The notes under the pieces are model-generated. The model was not told the DNA's origin and did no database searches. It saw only the letters and a list, made by a program, of their open reading frames with translations. The translations under genes and the position numbers were made by a program. From positions 271,068 through 335,067 of the forward strand of contig CAXIPT010000004.1 in assembly GCA_964030475.1 (NCBI GenBank): a stretch of 64,000 nucleotides of DNA, written 5' to 3'. This stretch comes from Tethya wilhelma. Lineage: Eukaryota; Porifera; Demospongiae; Tethyida; Tethyidae. Within the stretch, counting starts at the first letter, position 1, and each line of letters opens with the position of its first letter. This document shows positions 46,823 to 60,289 of this stretch, one piece after another.

Positions 46823-47657
46823 AATGTGTGTGTGTATAAGCATTAGTACTGTAAACTAATACAAAAAGAAAGTCACTAGATTGCTACTTAGTGAAATCAT
46901 TAGGATTGTACTCATAAACTCTATCACCTCATTAGTGAAGCTACCCAGTACCAAACAGGACGTCCCATACCTTATAAGTGGGAATCAACCACCATGCTAG
47001 CCCACCAGAGGCACACACTCCAATCGCCTGAACCACAATCACAGACACCATCAATTTGCCACGATTCTTAACGGGCAAAAACTCCACAAACGTTGGAAAT
47101 GTAACACTTGATGCAGCGGTTGTTGCTATACTGACAAGATTACGGAATACGATTAGAGATATGAAGTTTGGGGAAAATGCAGAAGCCAAACCAAAGAGTC
47201 CAATTTGTGCCAGTATGAGAGCATACGGCCACACCCGGCCATAGTTGTCACTTAAGATTGAGAAAACAAAGCCACCAATGATGTTTGAAACACCCGTCGT
47301 AGCTGGTAGGATGGTGTACTTGAGTGTGCTCAGGTTCCACTGGTTTTGAACGGGCACATCGATGAAAGCAAATATGGACGCTTCTAGGCCATACGATATG
47401 GCAGTGAGACCGGCCAGTATGAAGGCAAATACCTGTAGAGGTCCATAGCCAATGAAGCTCAAAATATCATCAACTTTGAGCTTGTGAAGGTGTCCATTTG
47501 TTGAACTGTTTATAGGAATCTTTGTACTATATACTTGCTGCGCACTTGCACCAGATTGATAGGCTGAACTTCCATGGTTGATGCTGGTGTTACAATGGTG
47601 ACCAACACAAGGTTTAGTTGTGTGGGGAGCTCCCAGAATATGAGTGCCTTCCTCCAT
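45873..47657 (-). CDS. MFS transporter, SV2/SVOP-like (copy 2)
   Basis: Two exons (47657-46971 and 46742-45873) give 518 residues. The protein is nearly the same as copy 1 through the membrane region (SDNYGRVWPY, LQSPRFLIAKGRYKEA), with differences mainly in the N-terminal tail and the central loop (SKSENVTKSRKVYRD). The intron holds a (GA)n tract at 46748-46821 next to the acceptor. Both copies keep complete frames and are likely functional. Confidence 0.82.
46748..46821. repeat. (GA)n microsatellite in transporter intron
   Basis: About 70 bases of GA/GGGA, read as a polypyrimidine tract on the coding strand, directly before the exon 2 acceptor. Confidence 0.85.
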
Positions 47658-49435
47658 AGCTCTCGATAGCTCTAGAGCACAATTAGCCTTAACCTTTCAT
47701 TATGAGGTCACGTATAATGACTATGCTGAACCGCTCAAAGTCCAAGTGGTCAGTCAGAGAAGCTTACTAGGGTACTACACATGGTGCAAATCCTCGCTCA
47801 GCGTGCGCGCTTTTTTTTTAGAACAAAGTAAAGGGTCGTCAATTTTGAAAACGCAGTTCAACTCATTTTGGGCTTGCGTCCAGAAAGCCAGCTAGAAGCA
47901 GAAATCTGACTTATAAAGCAAACTTTAAGAGTTTTACATCCATAGCAAGCCTACACTAGTAGTTATTTAAAGCGAAATCAAAGTAAAGAGAAGTTAGAAC
48001 TCAGTCTTGGGTCGTCAATTTTGAAAACTAAAATCAGGTGATTCGTGCTGGCGACCAGGAAACCAGCTAATTCTGGTGTTAGAGTATGGGAACTGTAAAC
48101 TGAACTTCTCTTGAAGCATTAGAGTCAAGAAGCCTAACATCTAATTTTGCTGTGGCATAGAAATAGTTGCAGTCACTAGAAAGCTTGTATAAACTTCAAG
48201 CTAGCTGATCGCAATGGAACCAACCCCAGCTCAATACGACCTTCCTAGACTGAGATATGACTACATCTACTGGTCATATACAACAGTATAGGGGAAAAAA
48301 AAAAAAAAGTTAAGCGAGGATTTCAAGTACGAGCCTTGACCTTGTCATTATGACTGTGCTAGCGCTGCACGATCAAGGGCTTACACGTACCATTCATCCT
48401 TTATCCCACCTACCCCGTACACTACATGCCAGTCACTAAGACGCTATGACTGACATAGGTTCTGCGAGTAGGTGGGGGCTTAACTATATGCTCAACTGAT
48501 GAGCTGAATGTATGCAAGTATGCAGTAAGCGAGGCATATATTTCAGGGGAGACTCACCACGGCCCCCAGACCATGTATGTGATGAACCTTAGGCAGTATT
48601 TGACTCCTGCCATAGCCCCGCTACACTAACACACTTACTATATATAGTTTCACTTTCCTATTTATAGTGCTAGTTCGCGGACAGAAAATGTTAGTTGGGT
48701 TTCAGTTAATGAGATTCATTGAAGACGGAAGACGTGACGCTAAATGGAATGCAGTTAATTGATTTAAATAAGTGACGTAATCATACGCGCTAAAATGGAA
48801 TGTAATTAATACCGCACCGTAAAATGTAATATTGTGAAAACAGCTTCTCCAGGCTTCTACAAAAGGCCTAACCTATACTAACCATAGAATAATGGCTTAA
48901 CTACCAAGAAATCAGCTATCCAAGTTTATTCTTTTAGCTAGAGAAGCTAAAAAGCCTTTGCCTCATACCCAGGCTCATGCTAGTTGATTGCGCCATGGAT
49001 ATATTATCCATGATTTATTTGTAAACACCAAGCAAGCAAGATAATGACGCAATCGGCAACATGTCAGAAGTGGTCAGAGTCTAAGTTTTATGAGCCTCAG
49101 CTGCTCAGGCTTGGCCTCAGTTGGTCTCATCTCTAGTACTGTAGGGACACGAACACGGTTTGCCTTGATCAAGCTGAAGAATCCTCCACGTAGGACTCAT
49201 GTATAGGACTCATGTATAGGACTGCGGGGCCTTGACCACGTGGACTTTGGTATGCTCTTATGCGGTACAGGGTCGTCAACGAGACTTTTTGAACTTTGAA
49301 CTTAATGAACATGTGTGCCTGTAGTCAAGAGCGAGTGTGTCGGAGCGAGCTAGCTGCTGAGTAGAAGTGTACAATACAACAGAAGTGAAGTGCTGATGCT
49401 TGTTGTGAGTACGACTATACTTGTTGACTGTTAAA
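47658..49435. other. 1.8-kb intergenic region
   Basis: No supported gene. GGGTCGTCAATTTTGAAAAC occurs at about 47834 and again at 48009, marking an imperfect direct repeat of some 180-base spacing. A remnant of the GGAAGGTCGTATGAAGC foldback family lies at about 48190-48258. Further down the DNA is mixed in composition. Confidence 0.5.
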
Positions 49436-51089
49436 ATGGCTCAACAACTCTTGCCACACCTCTTCTTGGTGATGGTAGGTAAGAAAAGTTCAGTAACTTT
49501 TCAAAATTTATGTTTCAAATATCATGCGCATGTTGTAGCATAGATAACTATAGCCTGCTATTATTATTATTATTACTGTGAAACAACATGCCACCAGGAG
49601 GCGCAAGTAGAGAGGAGAGGAACACCACACACACATAATATATGCATACACAGATAAACAAAAACAAAGAAAAACTGAGGAGCCCAAAACAGATCATCAT
49701 GAGTTTCTATCTCAAAATCTTGGACAGCATCACAGAGCTGATACTCAAAACTGAGGCTTAGCTCTGTTTAGCTATATAATCTGTAGTTGTAGTATTAAAC
49801 CATTGTTGAAGCAACTAGTGATTATGCTCTTTTTTCTAAACTCGTAGGTTTATCTTCTTGTCTTGTGGAGTGTACCAAGATAAAAGCTGGTAAGTGATTG
49901 TATGTGAAAATATGGTATACCATTTTGAAGTATTTTTTATAGCTATCTCAATTGGGTTCAAGGTTTGATGGTTCATTATTATTGGCAGGTCATAGCAAGC
50001 TAGAGCATGAGTGTGCCTGTGCTGACTCAGCACTTAGGTGCACATGATCCAAACTAACTCACATTGTACTATGGTCATCTGACTGGTAATTACTTATCAG
50101 CTCAGCCATGCTCGTGTTATATTGCACTTTCTCTGCTAATGTATGTCTGTTTAGCTCCAAATTCTTGTGGCACCAAAAGTTTGTAAAAAGTTTGTCTTTG
50201 CATTATATTGCTATATGGTTTTCTAAATTTTCGCGGAGGAAGCTTTCATGATATAGGTTCCAATCACAAAATTCGCGAAAATACTCTGCCGCAAAAATTT
50301 GGAGCTATACGATAATTAACTGCACTCTGTACTGTACATTTGTACTAATTGTCTCAAGATGATGCTGTTACCATACCAATCTTACTAAAGTTCCCGAAAA
50401 GTGACGGGAAATTTGTCGACATCATTCAAAAAGTGGCCGGCCGAGACTGTGAGAAACTGGGCATACTACTTCTTGAAGATGACGATGGTAGCGCCATATC
50501 TGCCATCAGTCAGTCCAAAATGTACCAAAGTGAACCGATATGTACCGAAATCTTCAACAGGTGGCTCAAAGGGGAGGGGCAATGGCCAACATCTTGGGAG
50601 ACTCTGGTTGACAACCTGCGAGATATTGACATGAACGTTGTGGCTGATACGATAGAGATTCATTACAGCAACGGTAGAACATTAGACACAAAGAAAGAGC
50701 ATCGCACACAAGAGGGAGATCACAGGTATGATAATTTGAGGCGAAGTGCACATATTTATGGCTCGGTTCAGACACGCAAACGCAAGATTGATGATTTCCA
50801 GAAACTCTACCTAGCAACGGCCGAAGTTGGCAACTGGGTTGCTCTGTGCAGTGGACTGGGAGGGGAACAGCTGCATAGCAAGATCGAAGAACTTAGGCAC
50901 ACAGCTCAGGATGTGTCCTCAAAGAAACGAGACTGTCTCAGAGCATATTTCAATCTTAGAGAGGTCTTTTGGGAAGAAGTCGTGAATGTTGTTAGTAGCT
51001 ACCCTGTGTCTAATGTGAGACTAGCAGTGAAGATTGCAAAGAAATATGGTGTTGACTATCAACCTAAAGGACACAGGGAAGAACTCTAG
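49436..51089 (+). CDS. protein with signal peptide-like start and two death-like domains
   Basis: Three exons (49436-49478, 49848-49889, 50359-51089) join in frame to 271 residues. The first exons encode MAQQLLPHLFLVMVGLSSCL, which looks like a signal peptide. The long exon encodes two helical bundles: FVDIIQKVAGRDCEKLGILL with SWETLVDNLRDIDMNVVADT, a death domain, and FQKLYLATAEVGNWVALCSG with LREVFWEEVVNVVSSYPV, a weaker death-like one. A linker carries many charged residues (KKEHRTQEGDHRYD). Death domains normally act in the cytosol, so the signal-like start is surprising. The two small exons could be wrong, in which case translation may begin further in. Confidence 0.6.
50152..50310. repeat. 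MITE with TAGCTCCAAATT inverted ends
   Basis: TAGCTCCAAATTCTTGTGG at the left and AAATTTGGAGCTATA at the right are mirror images. Related ends occur at 25131. It lies in the second intron of the death-domain gene. Confidence 0.65.
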
Positions 51090-51761
51090 CGTTTATTTTT
51101 TGAAATTGAAAATTGAATTTTTTCTTAGTTACATTTGATATTAAGTTTTCTGATATGACTAGTTTTTGTATCTGATTCTTGAGATCTAGTGCAATTTTCT
51201 TGTACTTTAAATGATTATAAACTTTTTTTCCGGTTTCTCACTGATCCTTGGACGTTACCGCGCACGTGATTTAGAAATGCGAGCCCTGCAAAAAAGGGGG
51301 CGTATCTGGTCCGTTACCAGGACAACCGTGTAAATACTGTACCAGCTAGGCCAAGGTGTTCCACCCTCTACTGAGCAAATCTAATAGAGGTACGATCGTC
51401 AAGCTTGCTGCAAGCATCGAAAGCAATCTCTTTGCAAACTGGAAAAGCAACTATCTTTGTGCAAAGAAGGAGACAGAGCGAGGAAACGCAGCGATTCGTT
51501 TGCAAGTTGGACGCATTTTTCAAAAAGTGGGAGGGGCTAGAGCTGTGGTCTAGAAAGGGGAGTATCTGCTGCTTTGAGGTTGGTGAGTGCTAGGAAGGAG
51601 ATTTTGGAACCTGTTACCGCGAAAGAGCGCCGCAAGAACTTCTATAAAGTAATCTCAACTCATCTTGAAAGACTACTGTGTGCTGTGTAGAGAAAGAAAG
51701 ACTTTGAGAGATAATAAAAGTGGAAGGTCATTTCTGGTTTGATCAAAAATCTCACACAAAG
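51090..51761. other. intergenic: 3' flank and promoter region
   Basis: No supported gene. 51600-51761 is probably the 5' leader of the cadherin-like gene. Confidence 0.5.
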
Positions 51762-54635
51762 ATGGAACTACTCAAGTTGATGATGCTGATGATATCAATA
51801 CACTGTTGCCATTGGCAGAGTGGTGAGTTTGAAACTAGCTATAATATGTTACAAATCCCTGTAATCTGAGCTCAGTGTATCATCATGCTTGTAACAATCT
51901 CAATTCATGCATGCATGGATAAACTCCATGTTCACATAGCAGTAATCTTTTTTTTTTTTTTGCCAGAAATTAAAATAACTGATCAAGAAGTCAGTAACCT
52001 TTTTGACTCTGTGTGTTGTTTTAACGTCTTTTCTACAGTGTTGCTATGTGCTATAGTAATATCAATAGCTAGCTTCTACCACAAAGGATAGCATTGAACT
52101 GTCAAAGTTAATTACCAATTCTGTTGATGGCATTACTGCATTTTAATTTGTAGATACGCAGCATGCTTACTTCCATCACTCAGCTCTGAGTCTGAGTTAC
52201 ACATGTACTCATTAGGTGTTCAATAGCCCAGGGTCATCCCCGCAGTATATCATGATAATTAATTTCAGCTGTCAAACGCTATTCATTTAGCATTCTTCCA
52301 TACAATAGATGTGCCAGTGAAGCCATGAATACCCCCCACTGCTAATGAATTGCAGCTGGGGTGGGTGGTCCATGTGTTGAATAATTTACATCAGGGGGAA
52401 CTCACACATACAATGCACCAGTGTGTGGTAGATTGAGCCTCTCGAAAATGTGCACTGGTTTGATTTCACTGCTCTGTGGTAGGTAGTGGAGATAAGGTCA
52501 AGAAAGCAAAGGGAGAAAAAAATCATTTTTTAGTTGATGCTGCTGCTTCTAACAGCTGTTAATGTATTTGTGTGTATTATGGTGTTGCTATGGTAATGTG
52601 TACGTAGAGGCCACACATTTAGTGCATGCACGGATTTAGAGTGGAATGGCCACACACGCTGAACTGTTGAATAAGGATTGTGTTGTCTGTACAGACTGGC
52701 TGTATACATGCATGTATATATGCTTGATTTTTGTGATGAGTTGAAGTCTGTTTATTACAGGTGTTAAAATTTTTACCTGCTAACTTATTATTAAAACACA
52801 CACTCACTCACACTGTGACACATGTGCACAGCATCGGCTCAGTTGCCTCCTGGGGTACTATTAGATTTGAATGCACAAGACAACAGCACGCTGGACTACA
52901 CAAATGAGTATTTTGACCTGGATACACCGGTGTTTCTCTCCGATCCAAACAACACTGACATGATGACACTTTTCTCAACAGATCAAGCTGTAAGTCACTC
53001 ATAAAGAAAGAATGAAATGAGTTAATTGTATTTTCTGCTAATGGTTAATCGTTTAAGTTTAAGTTGATTTAACACAATAATTATAGTCCTTGTCTTTGCA
53101 TAATTTTATCCTTTATATTTCTATAGAATTGGATGACAATCTATCTACTTGTCTTCAATGGCGTAGTCACTCACGATGAAGTACAGTTTACTTATATGTG
53201 ACGTGTCAAGCGAAAACCTGACGTTTGGGAAATTATTGTTTTTCGAGTAAAATGCGGTTTTAGTTTAATTCGCGTTTTTGCGCGAAATTTTTTTTACTGC
53301 ACGGATGGGTTGCGCTACATCCCCGCATGCTCCACGCAAAATTTGAGGGGTGGAGCTGCTTCAGTTGCAGAGATATAGACGGTAATACCAGCCTAGTTCT
53401 TTTCTATTTAGTTGCTAACACGGAGAACTGTTGCTATGCTGTGCAACAGACCGTAGCGAATATTAATGAGCTAGGCAGCTGCTGTTAAAAATGAATTATT
53501 GTTCAGTGTAATTTCTGCTTTATAGGCTTTTGTTTACAGAATTTTGGTATAGCACATGCACAGAGAGATCAGCTAAAGCTTCTGATATGCTTGCTTAATT
53601 CAAGCGCCCACATAGAGCAGCTTTCTGCTCGTGGGTGTTGCCTCACCCTGTACGCGATCGCATACAGGTTATTCTGAGGCTTATCTTAGTTCCTAGAACT
53701 TACTCTACCTAGAATCTACCACTTTACTAGCAAGCGCTTACCTCCACGAGTCCAGTAGCCTTCTCCTGGGTCTTCTTCCTAGCTACTTGCTTCTCACTAA
53801 ATAATTAAACTGGCCACGTGGCTGTTTGTGGTAATATTCAGCATGTACTGTACACGATCTAATTATGATACGGAGAGTATACGGACCGCCCATAGTTTAC
53901 CTAGCAACAACTTTACAACCGTTTTTCTAGGAAGCCACGAGTGGAGGCAGGGCTGCTTCCAACAGCTATATCTGGAAAACTACTATAGCTATGCGCATCA
54001 AATTTTGATATGCGCTTCCTGAGAAGGCCTAGATATACGTGGAATAGCTAACTCAAAATTCGCGGAAATTCCCAAACGTCAGGTTTTCGCTTGACAGGTC
54101 ACATATATATATTTACTAAAATCAGTAGTGTATTCTTGTTCTGCAATAATTCCTGTATGTGTAGTCTTCCTTGTTCCTTTGACTTGAGCTATAGTGTTTC
54201 TACAATTTTAGGCTGACCTGTTCTTTCCTGCGGCTCTGAGCTTAGGACGAGTTGGTGCTAATTATCAGGGGTTGTATACAAGGTCACAACTAGGGCCAGG
54301 ATCACTACCATCAGGACTGGTAGATTTTGACCCAAAGTAAGATATGGTGATAAATATATAAATTTTAAGCGCTTCTGTAGTAACTTAATCCAGCAATTAA
54401 CCTATAGCTTTGAAAATCTTCACTAGTTTACCATTAATTTTTTGTTTGTTTGTAATTATTTGTGTGTGTTGTCTGTTCTCATTTTCCAGCTCTTTCACTG
54501 GTGGTATGCGCATTGCTGAAAATAACTTTGATGTTCGATCAGACATGGATGGAGAGCTGAATGAAACAGAAGTTGAGCTAGCTCTGCAAGCAATTGCATT
54601 TGAGTCTGCAGTTCATCCTGGCTACAGCCCAAGGT

Positions 54636-54725
<90 letters not shown>

Positions 54726-54738
54726 NNNNNNNNNNNNN

Positions 54739-54779
<41 letters not shown>

Positions 54780-55079
54780 ATGCGTGCGTGCGTGCGTGTT
54801 AATCATTGCTGTAGCTGTTGTAAAAATCATGCTTAATTTTCCATTTCCAGAGTTGCCTGTATTGTAGCTGATGATAGCATCAACACAACAGCTGCCTGTG
54901 TTACTCTGTATTTCATTGGTTACAATGACGATCCACCGTTGATAAATTACACTGCCTCATCCAATGCTTCTTTCTCCGAGGGTCAGCCGGACCCTGTGCC
55001 AATTGTCAGCGGTAGTCTTGTTGTGTCTGACCCAGATCACCCAACCAGGTGAGACATCTTGAATCAGTCATGTGACAAT

Positions 55080-55115
<36 letters not shown>

Positions 55116-56038
55116 TAAACTACAGCTAATTCTATCTAGGAAGGTCGTATGAAGCTGGGATTTGCACCATTGTGATCAGCTCAAAGAGATCTTTCAAATG
55201 ATATTTATTTTGATATAGGTTTGATTTTGACCCAAATTGCTAAAGAAAGCATGGACTATAGTCAGGGGGTTTTATCAAAATTGACCATTTTGGCTTTCGA
55301 CACAAAACCTATTGTTTGAGACCTCTCTTTGAGCTGATCACAATGGTGCAAGTCTCAGTTTTATACGACCTTCCTAGTCTGAGATATTTCAGATTGAGAT
55401 ACTTGTGCCACGTACACACAAACACACAGGTACCAAATTCAATCTGCCCGAGCTGTGATACGAGACTACACAGCTGGTGATTCAGAATACTTGGCTGTCA
55501 CTTACGAACTTCCTGGACTCACTTACCAGGTAGAAAATATAAATAAGCATGATAATAATTATTGTCATACTGAAAATGAGATTTGAATGCGTAATAAGTT
55601 GTATAGTCTTTGTATAAACTGTTATAAAAATAGTATAAAGCAGTAGTTGTATCTATACATTAATTGGCATGCACTTTATGAGATGGGTCAAGTACATATT
55701 TCTGTTTGAACTATCTTGCACTTGAGTTTGCCTAATGTTATGGATTATTCGTGGGAAAACGTTTCGTGAATATCCTTATAAATAGATAAACAAGTTCCAC
55801 CTACTTTTACTCCTATGTACTAGACTGTACCATCGTATGAAGACACACCCCCTTTGAAAGAAGCCTTAGAACCTTGCTAGCAAACATCCAATAGTGAATA
55901 AACAAGTTTACTAACTAGTGTAAACAGATGTGTGTTTATTTGGTTGTCATGGAAACCTTTAATAAACAGACATGGTCACAATACATTGGTCAAATTACAT
56001 GTTCAATTTCGTAATATGTTTATAATACACTCATTCAC

Positions 56039-56110
<72 letters not shown>

Positions 56111-57210
56111 ATGAAGGAAGTGGTGTTCTAACTGTCACTGGTGAGGCTACTGCAGACGTATACACAGAACTACTCAACAACATAACCTACTTTAACAAGT
56201 AAGTCAGTTTATACTCAAATTCACATTCAGTTTCAACCTTTCAACAACAACAACAACACACACACTAGTATGAGTGAGCCATTTGCTACCTATCGAACTA
56301 TTGAAGTGAGTGTCTCTGATGGGATTTTCACTAGCAACCAACAGGATATTGTGTAAGTTGTAGAAAGTAAACATTTAATGGTTGTAGTTTTAGTAAACTG
56401 CCATGTGTGCTGGTAGTGAATTGTATCTTCTGCTAGTTTCACTTTAAGTTGCTACATATATTTTCTCCATGCAGTGTTACCATAGTGAATGTGAACGATG
56501 TTCCTGCCATCTCGTTGAATGGGGCAGACCCTTTAATTACTCGACTGCAATTTGATTATACTGAGGGGAGTGGTCTTGTTGCCGTGGCGACCAATGCCAC
56601 AGTGGTAGACCCAGATCCTAATGCCAGGATACAAAGGTAGAGTTGTATTTAAGCTAATCACACATACTCCCTCACACGCACACCCTCATACCCTCACATC
56701 CTCATACCCTCACATCCTCACACCCTCACACCCTCACACCCTCACACACTGTGATACACACACTCTCAGACTTCAAATATCTCTCGTAAATCCAATTGAT
56801 GGTGACTCAGAACTTATTTCTCTCGCGACCCCTGACCTTCTCGGCCTAACGATCTATGACTCTGACCCTCACACCATCATCATCACGGGCATTGCTGACC
56901 GGGACGACTACACCACTGTCCTGAGAACTCTGTCCTACAACCACAGTGACTCTGACCCAGGCAATCCTACCATTATACCAAGGTATAAACATTGTGTTTT
57001 TGTGCATTAACTTCTCTCTTCTGGGGTACAGTGGCCCACATCAAAAATCAGTTAGATAAAAATCGCTTAGAAAGGATTAAAAATAGCTTAGATCAAAAAT
57101 CGGTTAGCAAAATTAGTTTGAACCTTCAGGGCAGCCACCGTACTGACATACAAAACCACTTCAATGACAGATATAGTCTATTGAGATCAGTAATATTTTT
57201 CAAAGCATAT

Positions 57211-57243
<33 letters not shown>

Positions 57244-57627
57244 GCTTGATATAAAGACTGCTAGAATGCTTCAATTTGTTCTAATTAAGCAAATTTTCCC
57301 TCCTTCTTACAGAGAAATTGAATTCTCCATTGAAGACGACAGAAATGCAACCAACGTCGTAAACTCCACCCTCCTAATTAACATCATCCCTGTGAATGAC
57401 CTGCCCATCCTACTCTACGTCTCTGATACACTTCAGCGAGCAAGCCCAGCTCCCGTACTTTTCGGGGAAACATTTGCCATGTTCAATTACACTGAGGATG
57501 ACCCTCCAATTAATTTTGGACGAGACATTTATTTGAGGGACGTGGATGGAAATGTGACAAGCGCTACTTTGACTCTAACAGGTATAAACTACTATGTTAC
57601 TTTAGGAGCTGGATTGAGTTGCTAGTA

Positions 57628-57678
<51 letters not shown>

Positions 57679-58539
57679 TACATACACACAATCACACACG
57701 TACATACACACACAATCACACTCGTAACAATAATGTATGACATCTGATGCATAAACAACAGGATTTATTGATGGCACCCAAGATCACATCTTGGTCGACC
57801 AATCATTGCTAGTGAATACCAGGCTTAGGACAAGTAGAACAAGAAATGATATTGATGATGATGTAAGTTTTAAAAATAATAGTTTCTTGTTGTTGTTGTT
57901 ACATTGTTGCCTATAGTATAATTATTATAAAAATTATTTACATTTTTATGTATCCAATCATGCAATACTCACACTCAGGTTTTTACGATTGAAGGAGAAG
58001 CCACTCCATACGTCTATGAAGAGGTACAAAAGGGTTAAATTTCTAGTACTACTAGAAGCAAAATAATTTGCTTTTCCCAAGCATTTATACTACACACACA
58101 TTCTCTCTCTCTCACCCATAGGTCCTTCGCTCCTTATCGTACCAAAACCTCTTCTCAACCAATCAAGTGACTGACGGCTTCAGAAACATCACCATAGCAA
58201 CCCAAGATGACGGTGGTCTCAACAGCTCCTCCATCTATGCCGTTGTCATGGTGATGGACAGGAATGACGGACCGAAGATAGACGTGGGAGGAGGCCTCGG
58301 GGAAGACCACACCGTGACCTTTGTGGAGAACGGGAGGGCCGTGGGGATTGGTGAGTGAGCTAGGGTAGTTAGTGCTGCATTTGTAGCTACTGATATTGGA
58401 TATTCAAGAACTATAATAATTATAGTTATAACTCAAGCATGTGCAATTATGACTCAAACATGAGCAGTTATAACTCAAACATGTGTAGTTATAACCTATT
58501 CTATCACAGCCAGGTGTTCAACACTAGTTTTTCAAATTT

Positions 58540-58575
<36 letters not shown>

Positions 58576-58605
58576 NACACACACACACATACACAATCAC
58601 ACACG

Positions 58606-58644
<39 letters not shown>

Positions 58645-60245
58645 ACACTCGTAACAATAATGTATGACATCTGATGCATAAACAACAGGATTTATTGACG
58701 GCACCCAAGATCACATCTCAGTCGACCAATCATTGCTAGTGAATGCCCGGCTTAGGACGAGTAGAACAAATGATATTGATGATGATGTAAGTTTTAAAAA
58801 TAATAGTTTCTTGTTGTTGTTGTTACATTGTTGCCTATAATTATTATAACAATTATTTACATTTTTATGTACAAATACTCACACTCAGGTTTTTACGATT
58901 GAAGGAGAAGCCACTCCATACGTCTATGAAGAGGTACAAAAGGGTTAAATTTCTAGTAAAATTACAAAACTTACTACTAGAAGCAAAATAATTTGCTTTT
59001 CCCAAGCATGTATACTTACACACACATTCTCTCTCTCTCTCTCTCCCACCCATAGGTTCTTCGCTCCTTATCGTACCAAAACCTCTTCTCAACCAACCAA
59101 GTGACTGACGGCTTCAGAAACATCACCATAGCAACCCAGGATGACGGTGGTCTCAACAGCTCCTCCATCTATGCTGTTGTCATGGTGATGGACAGAAACG
59201 ACGGACCGAAGATAGACGTGGGAGGAGGCCTCGGGGAGGACCACACTGTGACCTTTGTGGAGGATGGGAGGGCCGTGGGGATTGGTGAGTGAGCTAGGGT
59301 AGTTAGTGCTGCATTTGTAGCTACTGATATTGGATATAGTTTAACTCAAACATGAGCAGTTATAACCTATTCTATCACAGGTGTTCAATACTAGTTTTTC
59401 AAATTTGTACACACACACATTACAGTTCAATCTCATCTCCTCGATGTCATGGACGAGGAGTTAGACAACATCTCCAGCCTCTCCCTCACTCTCATGGCCC
59501 TCAATGGGGACCTAGACGAGGGAGAGACCATCTACATCCGCTCCCCCATGGTCGACCTTGTCCCCTTCTTTGTACCTCCATATTTGGAAACTTCTGTTAG
59601 CATTGCCGTTAACCAAACTGTAAGATTTTACGAAAATATCCTCAGATATGCGTACTACTATAATCCTAAGGATGAGCCTACTATTTTTAATGCGACTGGA
59701 GCAATGCTAACACGCGTTGTGGTCATTCAAATCACTGATAGTAACTTTGTTGAATCGGGAGTTGATTCTAATGCACCTTTCAACGGGGACAGTGGTGTTA
59801 CCATGACAACTATGAACGTCTTTGTGAGGATTGAGCCAGTGAACGATAACAGGCCGAGGATTTTGATCACCGCTGAGCCCGGGGGGTGTTCTGCTGATTC
59901 TAGTGCACAAACAGCCATGAATGAGAATGCCAATCGCCGAAGGAGAGATTTGAAGGCGGTTTCGAGGATCATAAAGAGATCCGTTGGTTCTTCCATTGCT
60001 GACCAGAGCATGGTATGTTGGGGGTATGTATGAGTGTTGGTGAAAATTAAACTTTGTGATTTTCATGGGTGAATTATATAGCAACTTTTTATGCTGTAAT
60101 ATAGGCACCTGAATGATTCTGTCAATCACTCTTAAACTTTATTAGCCATCTATCGATCCCAGCATAGTAGTGTACCTGCTCAGACAAACCTAAGACATCT
60201 TCAACAAAGACATTGGCCTTCAAAGATACACACTTATCCAAGCTT

Positions 60246-60289
<44 letters not shown>

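Noticed and set aside
53126..53201. Short open stretch as an extra exon of the cadherin-like gene
   Set aside because: It ends in a stop without a donor, and the exons on either side join in phase without it.
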